A stretch of DNA of 64,000 nucleotides from Plasmopara viticola (lineage: Eukaryota > Oomycota > Peronosporomycetes > Peronosporales > Peronosporaceae). The notes under the pieces are model-generated. The model worked only from the letters and a program-made list of their open reading frames with translations, did no database searches and was not told where the DNA came from. This document shows, in pieces, positions 10,864-23,751 of the stretch. The first letter of the stretch is position 1, and every line of letters starts with the position of its first letter. Where the stretch lies: positions 390,809 to 454,808 of the forward strand of contig MBPM02000072.1 in NCBI GenBank assembly GCA_001695595.3, read 5' to 3'. Made by a program: the position numbers and the translations under genes.

Positions 10864-13800
10864 TGGTGTTGCAGTGGTTGAATCACGAGTTCCTGACGTT
10901 CTTTGAAAGCACGGGCCCAACTGTCTCCTCGTGGACTCGAAGCTCACGTACCCGTCGCTCGCTTGTTGGTTGAGGCGTGGAAAACAGAATGCAACACGGA
11001 GGCGCTGTAGTGCTAAGGGATACAGTACAAAAATCAAGGTAAAGAAGGTGTATCTCCATTCAATACTCGTATGCATTGCAAGTCTGGATGGATATTGAAA
11101 TATACAGGATTTCAAAAGTCAGAAGCCAGAGACAACAATCGAAGCGAGTGGACCGTCTTCCTACGACGGTGCAAAAACCTTGGCGAGTGCACCAGTATAC
11201 AATGCTCGAACTGAGCTTCTCTGGCATCGCTCGCGACGAACGACGCTTTTGGCGAACCGTAAGTCTCGTGGTGAATATCAAGTCTAAAGCCTTTGAACGA
11301 CAAGGAGGGACGAAGCGTGTGCGAGTACGGCTCTTAGCATACAGCACCCCTGCTTTTTTTTCGTAAGCAGATACGCCTGTCCTGTCCACTCGAAAAGCCA
11401 TCGGGTAGACGGCTTCAGAGGGGCTGTACCGATTTTGGCAATCGGTAGCAATACTAAAGTTATATTTGTCATTGCGGATATGAAATTGTCGTCGCCATCG
11501 CCCACGTCACCCATCGCAGCGTCGAGAGATATGTAGTAAGTTCCGTAATCATTTCGGCTACTGCAAAATCTTGCTCAGCTTATTTAGTGACAATGGTGTG
11601 TGGGGCTTCTTTTTGAGTGCCTCAAGAATGACGCTTGGGTGGTCAACGCTAATGACGCGGTGCACTGCGCAACTGTACTTTTATACCTTCTGCACTTGCC
11701 TAGCACGCTCGGACCCTGGCGAGGCTTTACAAAGCGTTTGGTCTCCCATTTGTGACTGCAAACCCTGGCGTAAGGGGCATGTCGCTGGTTGGCGGGCATG
11801 GCGGATTGGAAGCTCTTTTCACCAGCCAGGATTCTACAATGTCAGATCTCAGCGACTCTTGGTTCAAAAATGAGATGCGTCGTCCTTGCACTACGCCATC
11901 GCATCTGCGCGACCTTCCAGAGGGAGATGAGTCTCGCTTCAATCAAATCAGGATGATGGAGGCTATTTAACGAGCAGTTAGACTGATTCCATACGCTGAC
12001 TTTCATGCAGGTAGAGCATATGACGCTTAATAGACAGTTGAGTCGACTTTTTGGACATTTTGCTTTGTTCCACCGCCATGTCTGGTCGGATGAGCGAAAA
12101 AAAACTAGCACGGCGATGGAGAGGGGCTACAAAAACTAGCCATTCGACCTGATGTCCAAGTCTCACGTGTCTGAGTACTTGAAATGCAAAAATCCAATTG
12201 ATTATTGCTACATCTTTCTAACAAACCGGTTGAACAAAAGATTACATTGACTGTTTGTTCCCTAGCACATTTTTTACACTACGTGAAGGGCTCCAGACCA
12301 TGCGAGTCACTAGAGCAAGCTCGACACTACCCCAATTTCCAGTTTTGTGCCAATGCGATACTTGGAAGCCGTCTCAATGGTTTACAGCAGCGTGCCAAAC
12401 AGCCTGGCAGTTCTGACCGCGCGTTCACTCTTTCTCGGAGCGGCCTTTATCCTTCAAGATACGAAGCCCTCTACTTCGACAACCTCGTTAAACTTGTGCC
12501 TAGAGACAAAGCACTGTTTCGACGCTTCTTTTGCGAGCTCGTTCACTTAAATTGAAACAGTGTTCTCGAGGTACATGTATCGTGAGGCATTTCCTGTCAA
12601 GGCTATCATGAGACTTGTCCAAGCATTTTCTATAGCACTTGGTCTGAGGTAAAAGAACTGAAGCTAAATGTCCGGGTAACGAGCATTTAATCATTTTCTT
12701 GCTTCGTGAGAGCAAGTCTTCGAATACACCTACTTAGACGCCTACACGTTGGGTGCAAGATAGCGACCGACGGTCTTGTTTGATGACCGGGTCCAAGAGT
12801 ATCGTGGCGCAATAAAAATCTTTGGGTCCCATATGATGACAAATGAAAAACCCACCCAATATGTGACACAATAATAGTCGTGTGACATGAGTAATCGGTA
12901 CACGTTTTATGTTTACTAGTAAATGTTACTAATCTAAATAGTAATCATGACAAAAAGTAGATAGCGATTACTAATTCTAAGAGTAGAACGAAGGTCGAAG
13001 GAACTCATGCTTCACTTATTAGCTACAGCAACACCTTTGCACCTGGAAGTTCTTCTAGTCAATCTGCATCTGGGTAGCTTAGATGCGTTTTCGTGAGAGC
13101 GAGATTATACTCTCATTTGCCCGCAATCATACAAAAGATTTTATTCAGCTGAAGCATTTCGTGAGCGGCTTTCGATCGTGTAGGGCATCTGCCTTAGACA
13201 GCGGCGCCATCGACACTGGCGATCCCGTCATCTCTTGTTGAAGATGGACCAGCAGAGCATTTGAATAACTGGAAAAATGCACACTTTTTGCATCGAAAGA
13301 AAACACTACACCTCCTCACAACCAATCAAGACTGTCAGCTGAGGCATCAGCTGATGCAAGCATTTTTCCCACCCTAATGTGCGCCCTGTAAGCAGTTGTG
13401 CTTTCTTGCAACCTACCCAGTAAGAAGAATTTGTTAAATTTTCTTTTTTCGAACTCTTCTGATTGAGGCCAGTTGGCTATACGGACAATCTGCGCATGGT
13501 CATGGCCCAAGCAAGATTTTTCGTATGCATCCGACTTACTTTGTCAAAGGCGGGAAACGGCAATAAGTGATGATTTCCTGGACGGGAGTTGCATGACCAT
13601 ACCCATCGCTGGTCCCATAAATTTTGGCTAAGCTGATAAACAGAGGTAGACCTCGGATCTGCGGGCCAGCATATAAACATGCTTCGATGCTCTATCTGTA
13701 AAAATAGCATATTTTTGCAGTTGCGGTGTGCTCAACGCCAAGCATGCCGAGTCTTATGAGCACAAATACCACGGTCACCTAGACATCTGGTATATCGAGG

Positions 13801-15960
13801 GGAAATGGTTGCGCATAGAAGGCGCAAACGGCCTGCTCGCAAAATTGAATTTTTTCATTCCTCGGAGAGAAACAGAAAATTGTAAGGGCTTTGCCACAAT
13901 TATCTTTTTGCTCTATAGTTGATGATGCTTTCGAGCCTCTGCTTGCTGATCGGTGAGGCAGCCGTAAACGGTCTCAGAAAATCCAGGCTGACCTTGTCGA
14001 CTCTGAGGCTTCAATCAGTGTTATTCGACTATCCCTTATTAAGGAAAGCCAGCCGTATTCTGAGCCATCACAAGCACACCTACGTGCATATTTTAAGCTA
14101 CAAGAACAAAGAATTCTTGATTTAGGATCTTGTTGGATCCAGGTGTAATGTTTCTCGACTTCGATAGCGTCTAGTGCTGTTTGATCTTGAACATATGATC
14201 ATCCTTAGTATGGCATATTCAGAGCACTGGAAGCCTGGGATCCAAAGGTCTTAGATGCCGCCCTGGCGGATCTTCTAGAAGTTATTGATTTAACCCTGTT
14301 GTAAAGCAGAAAAAGGCTATAGGAGCGACCACTTGACCAAGAGGGTCAAAGAGTCGGACGTTGAGAAGTCGAGGATGGACACTGAAGGCATCAAAAACAG
14401 AACTTAAAGCGTGGAGTCACTGAGCGATGCTCGTAGGAAGAAGTGTTTGCTACATACCAGGGACGACTTTTTTTTCTAAAGCCAAGGACGTAAGGGCGAG
14501 GCTCTCTCAGTCGCACGCAAACCACTGAGCGACATGTGATCAAGCAGCTCTGTTCATAAAATGCAGTACTCGCTGAATGTCATAAGCCGCATAGTTGTCT
14601 TTTAGCCAAGGCAACCTAGGTGAAGCTTTGTAACTGCACGAGTAGTGCCACGTTATTTGCTGAGCATGACTCGTAGATACAGCGCTCTCTGCATGCCGTA
14701 AACGGCGCGATTGTCTTCCAGCCGAGTCATCAAGATCGCTGATTTACTGGAGCATGTAACTTTGAACACAGCGTTTGCCGTGCGTTTGCAGTGCGTTCGA
14801 CGTGACATAGTCATCGTAAAGTCGAGTCATCTCCCTTTCTGATGCACGTAGAGTGGCAGATGATTTGCGAAGCAGGTTCTCTGATGAGTACAGCGCTTTG
14901 ATGGACGCAAGAGACGACGACAATGCGCAATCTTATTGGTACGAATTCGTCACGAACAAGTTCTTTGTAACTGACGCTGAATGCTCTGCTTCAGCTCTGT
15001 GACTGTTCCCTTAAAGTCTTTTTTAGTCGACATCATAACCAAGAAAGTGAGTACTTGACCTGAACAAAAGATAGCTGCTCACCACAGAACGATGAAGCAA
15101 TTTTAAAATGCAGCAACAAGGCAATTACTGCACAATGTGAATTTTTATCCTGCAGATCCGCATCACTATTCTATAAAGAATTACTAGGATGGGTTCTCAC
15201 ATAATTTGCGTATGGTGCATAGAGTGCACGTGAATTAGTACTTGGTTCCAGACGTCTAACGCTGCGTGACACGACAGTGGCTTTTACCAAAGCAACAATG
15301 ACACATTCGTTTGTGCATACCATGAGACTGGAATGGTTCGGGAGAGGTCACGCTGACATTCTATGACAGAAAGCGAAACGACGGTGGTCGGTACCACGGG
15401 AAATTTGCTCTGGGAGAAAAAAAGGGCTTTCAAACGCGCCACTTTTAATCGTGTGGTGATTTGTGCTTTAGAGGGCGTATAGATAGACATTTATCGATGA
15501 CAATTATAACTATAGACGTACATTACATGGGAATGCGAACGTGAATACCACACTGTCCAGTTGCTTGCAGCTCGGTAGTGTATGCGCATGTATAGGCTGT
15601 ACGCTAGTGCAAATAAGAGCATGATCGGCACGGAATATTTCGTTGTGCTGTAATGACAAGCATGGCCTATAAGTAGACATCATAAAAGCTAGGACTTATT
15701 TAAATTAGCCGATTTCATCGAGTGAAAAAGTCATGTGTAATTGTCAATTAAATGCATGAGAACAGTGCAACGAGAGTGACTCTGGCTAGACGACTGTCCA
15801 ATCTCTGCATGAAAGAAACGGAAAAAGCTTTACAAAAATATCAATTAAAACGTTCGTCAAACTCAAGAGAGCATATCTGAGGCGCAATTCTTGTATTGTC
15901 GGGGTTAAAAAGACCGATCAGTGTCGACTTAGCGCGTTCGATATTACCTTAAACAACGCG
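10864..15960. other. Gene-poor region with degenerate reading frames
   Basis: No intact gene is supported. Short broken frames occur near 11752-11970 (+), 12205-12555 (+) and 13728-13922 (+), without a recognisable domain. At 14570-14930 a minus-strand relic carries loosely repeated coding units (see findings). AT-rich sequence with many stops dominates. I read it as decayed mobile or duplicated sequence. Confidence 0.4.
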
Positions 15961-15973
15961 ATGCCGCAAGCAT

Positions 15974-17330
15974 ATGCCGAAGGCAATCAAAGTACTGCGT
16001 TCGAAGATTGAAGGCTTAAGACTTTCAAGAAAGGCCGGACTAATCGTTATTAAAGAGCAACTTGTGATAGCGCAAACTCTCGTAAAGAGCCATTGTGAAC
16101 GGTTTGAACTGTATCACTACGTCAGTCACCTCACCTCTCACAGTAAACAATTAATTAGATCTTTTCGTGCGGAGTATAATATCAAGGTGAAGGCAGGCAG
16201 AAGAAGCTATATCATTTTGCTGATGCATCGCCACGTCCTCCAGACGATGAACAAGTTCATGTCACAGCAGCAACCTCGTTTCGATTTATGGCCTAACAGG
16301 TGACATGTGTGTAGCCCATACAAAGATTAGAATAGCGATTAGCCTCAAGCACACTCAGACAAGAATGGCCTGTGCTGTAATGCGCGAGGCTACATTGGGT
16401 ATCGATGGAAGTCGAGCAGCTGTATTTAGCTCTGATCAATGTGACCCACCACATATTTCTTCTTATAATAAAAGTTTCAAGTATTTTTTGCTCATAATGT
16501 GCCGCCTTACGGACATCTCGGTCGTGATAGAGACTTGGCTAAGTCGACACCTACCATCGGTAGACCGATCTGTATGAGTTAATCGACGCATCTGAGCGCA
16601 CATGCCAAATGTGAAAATGGGTGGACTTTTGTCATGCGGAAGTACTATTGATGAAATTGCCGGTGCTTTTTTGCAGTTGTTCGTCCATTAATATGGACTT
16701 TGTAATCATCCTGTAAAAGGACTCGGGAAGAAATGCTGATATCATAGTCTTTTGTTGACCAAGCGAGCGAAACAATTTCCTTAGCGGCTGTTCTGGAAAC
16801 AATATGCGGAGTTGAAGCTGCTGCGCTGCTCTTCAATCTTGTATTCAGACAACATTGTGAACAGTCTCGGACCAAGACCGGGCTCAAATGGAAAGTGAGC
16901 CTTACATCCGGCTGGCCATGCTCACAGCGGACTATCCGCAGCTCGATAGTCCGATAGAGCAAATGCATCGTGTCATAAAAGACGAATGATTTTATTTGTG
17001 CGCGGACACGCGAAATTGTTTAGAAAACGTGCTTATTTACTTTGAACAATGTCGTATATGCCTTACCAGGCTACATGTTTTCATCTTTCGCTATCACCAC
17101 TATGGGCTGCTGGTTTTAGCTCTCTTACAGCGCGAATAAAAGTTGAAGGCATGGTGTCAAAGAAATTTAGTGTTTACGACGCATACGAGACAAAAAGGTC
17201 AGAGTCTGCGATATATAAGAAAACGTTGCCCACGGGAAGGGAAGAAATTACAAGACAAAGCTTTGAGGAAAATTTGACAGAAGTGAATCTTACAAGCTCA
17301 TTTACAAGTACAGTAGCTGCTGTCTCTTAG
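15974..17330 (+). pseudogene. Degenerate membrane-protein-like gene, copy 1 of an inverted pair
   Basis: Broken frames run through this interval. They include 15974-16303 (from an ATG), the piece at 16305-16577 with IDGSRAAVFSSDQCDPPHIS, a middle piece with SETISLAAVLETICGVEAAA, and 17049-17330 ending in FTSTVAAVS. The same order of pieces recurs on the opposite strand at about 20700-19870, so this was once one gene of about 1.4 kb. Hydrophobic stretches suggest membrane segments. Frame changes and stops show it is no longer intact. I do not recognise the family; an old transposon gene is an alternative. Confidence 0.5.
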
Positions 17331-17340
17331 GCTAAATCTT

Positions 17341-19860
17341 GCATGTGCTTCATTGGACCGCCATAGCCAATGGAATCTCGGCGTCCGCACTCGAGAATTC
17401 TATGAATGCGAACGCTTTCCGTGTTTTATTTAGACGTACTTTGTCAATATTATGATTCAATTTATGATAACATGTACAGTCGTGGAAGGCCGACCGTCAA
17501 GATTTTAATCTGAGCAGAGAGACACACAACCATTGACCTATAGGGATTGCGTTGAGAGACTTGTTTACGAAGCAGTAAGACAAAAATTACTTGTGGCTCG
17601 AAAGGAAGGTAGCGAGATCTCGTTAGCTCAGACCTGCGGCATTTAGAGCCTTTCTTTGTTGCAAGTCGATAATGCCGGCATTAAAATTCACGACTCCAGC
17701 GTTGGGCAGCCGCAAGCGACATCAAAGCGTAGAGCACGCAACTTTTAATCAATGCTGAAACACAATTCCCTTCGATAAAGAGATATAGCGTTTCTACCAC
17801 GTGCTAATCATTATAGATCCACGCTACCGCCGAATTCAAACCCAGCATCTTGTTTAGTGGAGGACATATCCTCGTCCCAAGGACTCATGGGCTTACTTAG
17901 TCAACTTTGCTTTGACGTCGTAGACTCACTTTATCGTGAAAATTAGCGTCTTGGACAAGACAACGACTTTTGTCACTTTACTTAGACGCATGCTGAGTTC
18001 ATTTCAAGGTCCCCACCCACCATTGCAGAGAAAAAGATGATGTTACGGATCGTAGGTTGCATTACGACAGTAAACTGAAGTTCGTCGACCAGGCGGACTG
18101 GTACAGAGACACCGCTCTGCATGCACATCGACATCGTTAGAACTGGTGTTATGTGCGAGCAGAAAGAACATCATCTTGTCTTTTTGTCTAAAGTCTATAT
18201 AAAAAGATTCCTTATTCCCAGACTTTTTATGTGGCGTAACTCCCATCAGTAGGGTTCATGCCGCGACTCAAGTGCACAAGGAGTAAATGACTGGGTGGAG
18301 TAATGTAATAGAAGTCATTGATTGCAAAACGAAATTCGATAAGTCACGTCTCCACCCTTGTTGTGTGGTTAATACTGTACTTCAGATGATGCTCGAACCA
18401 TTACATGTATACTGTTACACATTGTGGTGATACCGCCAGCTAGTTTAATACACACTGAACTCCTTTGGTTCCGCTAAGTTTCTTCTCTTTCGACCAGTCT
18501 ATACAGCATGTACTTTTGCTGAATACACAAATTTTAGGACTTGTATAGCCTTAACGAGTGATCTAAAGATACCCTTCGATGATATCCAGCTTACGCCATA
18601 CTATATTGGGCCACATACTTGCAAGCCCGTGCGTCTCACACCGCACGCTCATGAGGGTCAGTAATTTCAATGCGGTCCGCCATGCTCCAAGGCCTTTCTT
18701 TGATCAGGTAAGTAGCCAAGACTGCAAAAAGTTGCTGGAACAGCATGCTAAGCTCATTCTAAAAAGGGCTCAATTCACCACTGCATGGGCATTGCGCAAG
18801 GGATTATGATGACCTTAAAGCGCAATACGACCTTTATCTGGTGATCGACGACGAGTCTATAGCCAAGCAAATCATTGCCAAAGGATCCACTACAGTCTCT
18901 CACCAAATTTGCTAAAGCTGTCTGTAGTGCAAGTAAAATGTAGATCGTTTTGTACATTTGTCTATAACGCGTAAAAAACGTTTGTCATCTTTAGACATTT
19001 CAAGCGTTAATTTCACTAATACGATTCGAGTACTTGTGTTGAGTTTATAATCCATTATTAATTGAACCGTTTCTTAGGAAGAACAATTTGCCGCATGGGT
19101 CTTATTCGAAGCCGAAGCCTTCATGCCACGTGCACGCATTGTTTTGATAGTTGCATTTCTGAAAACAACCACCTCGTCATGAGAAAAGTTTGGGAAACAC
19201 GCGTGTATCATCCCACTGTAAATACACGTCGTACTGTTATGCCTCATCAAGATGGTTTCACGCCTAAGTGAAGACGCTGGTAATGCATCAAAAACGTCTG
19301 TGGCGTCAGAACAGTCCTGCTTAAGTTAGACCTCATTCGCTCTCAATGTGAGGACATCCCCTTTCATTGCCTGACAATTGAATTAAGAAGCAATCGTCCT
19401 TTTCATTAAGGATAATTATGTCCCAGCATAGTTTGCGAAGCACTGCGTACTTTTGGCGACCGACATCTGGCTGACCCACACAGAAATCGGGATGCTTTAG
19501 CGCCGACGATTTCAATGACACCACGCAGACATGCATTAGGTACCACAGCTCTGGGACAATCAGATCTTATTTTGGGCCTCAAAAAGAGCATTTGCTGCAT
19601 TGCTCCGCGCGCAGTCGCTCAACGCGTTCCGCTAAGACCAACGGGTGTAGCTCTCTCTAACCAGATTTGAATTATGGCGTTTGGCCTCCCGTGACTAAGC
19701 GAGAGTACAACAAGGTGCCGAGCCCCTATTTGCCTGGTTTTGATAATAACTTGGCGTAATTTTATTAAAAAAAAACACTGAATGTATCCGCATCCTTAAG
19801 GGTAATTTAAGCGCATACGCCAAAATTCTTTGTGCTATAGTCTCTAGCAGCCCGATGAAA
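17341..19860. other. Spacer between the two inverted copies
   Basis: About 2.5 kb of AT-rich sequence. No open frame longer than about 80 codons looks coding, and no repeat ends or RNA gene were recognised. Confidence 0.35.
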
Positions 19861-19869
19861 CACGGACGA

Positions 19870-20700
19870 GGTTATGTTCATGAGACCGCATCTACTGTAC
19901 CTGTAAATGAGCTCGCACAAATTTTGTTTTTTAGAATACTTTTTCTCTCTGATAGAAAAAATCACGTAACTTTAGTATTTTGTCTCGTACAAGTCGTAAA
20001 ACACTAAGCCTCTCTGCGATTTACAATGTTGTCTGAATACCCCAACGATGCCGATTGTGTCCCGAACAGCCGCAAAGGGAATTGTTTCGCTCACTAGGTC
20101 AACGAAGATTGTATGATCTGTTTTACCTTCCGAGTAAACTTGCAGACCGAGCACAAAAATCATACTGATAGACAGACAGTAGCGAAAAAGCGCCGACAAT
20201 GTTATGAATGGTGCGTTCGCATTTGACAAAAAAAACATCCGTTGCCGCATTTGGCATGTGTGCACATATACATTGATCAACTTATACAACTCGGGCTACC
20301 GATAGCAGGTATTTACCAAGCCGTTTCTTTTTTCTCGACTGAGATGACCGCAAGGCAGCATATCATGAGCTTACAATATTTAGAGCCATTATAATAAGAA
20401 AAAATATGTGGTGGGTCACATTGATTAGTGCTAAGCACAGCAGCTCGACTTCCATCGATTCTCGATGAAGCCTCGCGCGCTGCACAGATCATTCTTGTCT
20501 GAATGTACTCAAAGCTGACCGCTTTTTTGAAATTTTGGTTGAGCATGTCACCTGGTGGGCCACGAACAATACCTGCTTGGAACAAGCTGCTGTGACATGA
20601 ACTAGCTAATTGTCTGGGGGACGTAGCAACGTATCATCAAAAGGATATTGCTTCTCCGGCCTCTTTTTACCTTTTAGTAATAAATCGCAAAAAAAAGTCT
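19870..20700 (-). pseudogene. Degenerate membrane-protein-like gene, copy 2 of the inverted pair
   Basis: Read on the minus strand it repeats copy 1 with clear but diverged identity: IDGSRAAVLSTNQCDPPHIF, then a hydrophobic block LSALFRYCLSISMIFVLGL, then SETIPFAAVRDTIGIVGVFR and VFYDLYETKY. The tail at about 19870-19920 matches the copy 1 tail (plus-strand AGCTCATTTACARGTACAGTAG equivalent). It is shorter than copy 1 through internal deletions and has stops. It is not a working gene. Confidence 0.5.
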
Positions 20701-23700
20701 AAGTAAGACGATATTTTGTGCAAAGTGAGGTGCTGTGTTGCGGTACGTAGCGAGCATGATTTTCATCGATCCCAAATCGCTTAATGACTCGCAGGTTAGC
20801 GTGGACCTAGCGAGGGTATGCTGTGTCGCAAGTAGATCTTTGTCAAAACCTGGGCAATTTGTTTTACAAGTCTTAACCTTTTAATTTCTGAGCTTGATCA
20901 TTCGATCTCGCCAGTCAGCGTATGCTGTAGCAACGAGCGACTCGATGGCAAAATTTGACGATCGGCAGTCACCACTGAGCAAAAAATCTGGATCTATAAA
21001 AGATCAGATTGGTAAAGTGAAAAACCTTGTGATTTCTTTTTTGATTTAAGCATTCCTAACTTTTATCTATCTCCTGTCAAAGGTTTCGGACAATGGCCTT
21101 GTCACGTGTGTGTTTTTCGTACTCTACTTGTATCGGTAACCAGCGACACTCGACCCCTTTTTAAAGGTTTTGAGCTTCATAAAACCGGCCATTTTTAAAG
21201 CTAACAAACTATAAAGATAGTTGGCATAAAGCTCATTCGCGCGCACACCCCTGGGCACTGCTACCTCGTGAACAGTATGATTCTTCAAGTTTGTATTCCC
21301 TTGCTCTACTCGACTTCAGTTTGAAATTGTCTTGGGTGTATACACCTTGTAAAATGTAAGCAAATGTTTGACCAAATGATCAAGCGTTGCAGGCACGTCT
21401 AAAGCCTCGAGAGTTTGACCAGCAATTCTATAGAAATTCGATTGGGGTGCTTACCATATTACCGGTGTGTCACTCTCTCGCGAAAAGGGTCCGTTATGTG
21501 CGCTAACTAAATCGAAGGCTTTGCACATTGATTATCCTCGTCATGTTGTTTGTTACACACCCTTTCTACGATTTTACGTCTATTCTGGGAGTTAATCGTA
21601 TAATAAGTTTTAAAAGAATCTGTTCTTCCGGACCATTGTTGCCTGAAGTGCATACAGTAATGCGTAAGTGGTATCACATCGATCCTTTGGCAAAGAGCAC
21701 TGTCGTATCGCACGAACTCTATCGGGTGGTGACGTCAAGTCGGGTTTTCAACGTACCTTTTTTTACTCCGGGTAATCGGATCCTATGTTTTTTTAGATCG
21801 AAAAAGTTCTCCGTACGTTGAGTCTTCTAAGACCGCTTCATCGAATAGTGATGAGAAGAAGACCTTTGTCATGTCGAATGACCACTGCCTCGGCCATGTT
21901 GTCGGTTTTATAAGCCTCTTCGAGCTCCGCCAAAGACATCTCCTTCGCCTTGATAGAGCGTCAGCTGATCCAGGCTAATGTTGTACCGGTATATTGCGAT
22001 AAGGTTACACAACCAAATGGCATCGCCACGTTCAAATATGTCTTCCTCAGACCCTCACAAATCAAGACAAGACATGTTAAGCTATTTATTATGCGCCATA
22101 TGTTGGCGCCTTCTTTTAAAAAGGATCTACGATATTGCCGAGTCGACCCGTACTGTTCGCGTCGACATGATTGCGTCTACATTTACTTTGATGTCTGGCA
22201 AAGGCTGTAGTCAATCATTGTCATCGCTTGGCGAAACTTGCGTCGCTTCAAGTGCATAAGAAGGGTAACGCACCGATCGTCTTGATCTATGGTGGACCAT
22301 GTTACCCCGAACGTACAGCGTAAGCTGTCCGAGAAACTACTAGCTTTACTCTATGAGTGTTGCTCATGCTTTTTCAAATGCATCGATAGTGCTCGCCCTT
22401 AAACATTGAGGTGATAGCCAATGATAGCGTTCTCGAGTCTATCTTCATGGAGCAAGCAAAACTAAGTAGGAAATGTTTAATTACACTCACAGCCATCGAT
22501 TTTTTTTTATGTTCGACCGTGGTTTGGAAAAAAAAGTATCGTCCACAATAGCGCGCGAGTGTTGTGTCGTACAATCACCGCATAGTGAATCACGTGAGTT
22601 CCGTATTTGCTAAGCACCGACCGTTATATTCCTGGTACATGTCTTGGCACTTGTACTCTACGCCGTCTTTTTAACATTTGTACTCGACACCGTCATTGTC
22701 ACTCATGATATTTCAAATCCTAAAACGCTGACCTACTCGGTCTAGTGCTCACCACAGCAGAGACTCAACTTTAAACACAGGTAGGTTCGAGGTGCTCCCA
22801 ACCTCAGCTATAACAAACAGCAAGTGCAAGGCACTATCACCAAAAAACTTTCCGGATGGATTAACCGAGATGCTAAATACAATGACCCTCGCTCCTGCCG
22901 CTAAGGGAACAGTGTAAATGTCACATTTGCGTGCTTGCAGAGTCTTAGCATATAGCTCAATTTTTTCGACAGTGGAGAGTCGTGAGTAGTAATTGACATC
23001 TTGGAGTTGATGAAGTCAATCGACAGAGCGGAGCTCTTTCCTAGCAGACAACCCACGCATTCCATTTTCCCGTGATATAGTTGACCCGATGGTTTTGGTT
23101 TGTTAAGCCTTGGTAGACTTGATACCCTAAGAGCAAATGGCGAGTAGAAAGCATCGACGGATGACCATCTATTGTCCCTCAAGTGGGCGTTGACCTTCAC
23201 AATTAAGGACTACATTTACGTACTTCACCACAAAATTGCTATATATATACTCACTTTTCTTCGCAATACTATCTGTGGCTCACCGCAGGCCGAGGCAAGA
23301 ATAGAGGACTTCATGCCTTTAAAAAAATGAACTTGATTCTATAAATTTTACTCATACTCTATGTGGTGTTCTACTTAGACCTCAGCCACGATACATATTC
23401 TAACGCATCTCGTTAACAGATGCATGCAGCTTTCAATAGAACACCTTTAAACCCATGATTGACATGAACCTAATATTGTCAAAGGAAAGTTGGGCGCTGC
23501 CGCGGCAGGAACCACCTCAAACTGAATCAAACCTACTTTCTGGATGAACATAACAAAAATTGTTTTATCACGATGTTCAGATATATTCTGTTTTTTACTT
23601 CCAAGAAAGGCTCTATGTATTATATACCTAGAAACAATCGATCAAATTTTTGAGTGCAAGTTACTGGAACAGAATAATCTCTAATCTTTGTAAAGAACGC

Positions 23701-23751
23701 TTGTTTGCGACTTCTGTGCCTCCTTATTCGATCGGCATGAAAGCTTCAATG
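20701..23751. other. Gene-poor region downstream of the HEAT-like gene
   Basis: Only short frames with no recognisable domain (for example 21528-21821 + and 22901-23200 -). On the minus strand near 21300-21170 a broken frame reads GNTNLKNHTVHEVAVPRG, which could be a gag-type relic. No RNA gene or clean element ends were seen. Confidence 0.3.

Noticed and set aside
10524..10973. Open frames on both strands over the 5' part of the coiled-coil gene
   Set aside because: GC-rich low-complexity coding sequence commonly leaves other frames open; they are shadows.
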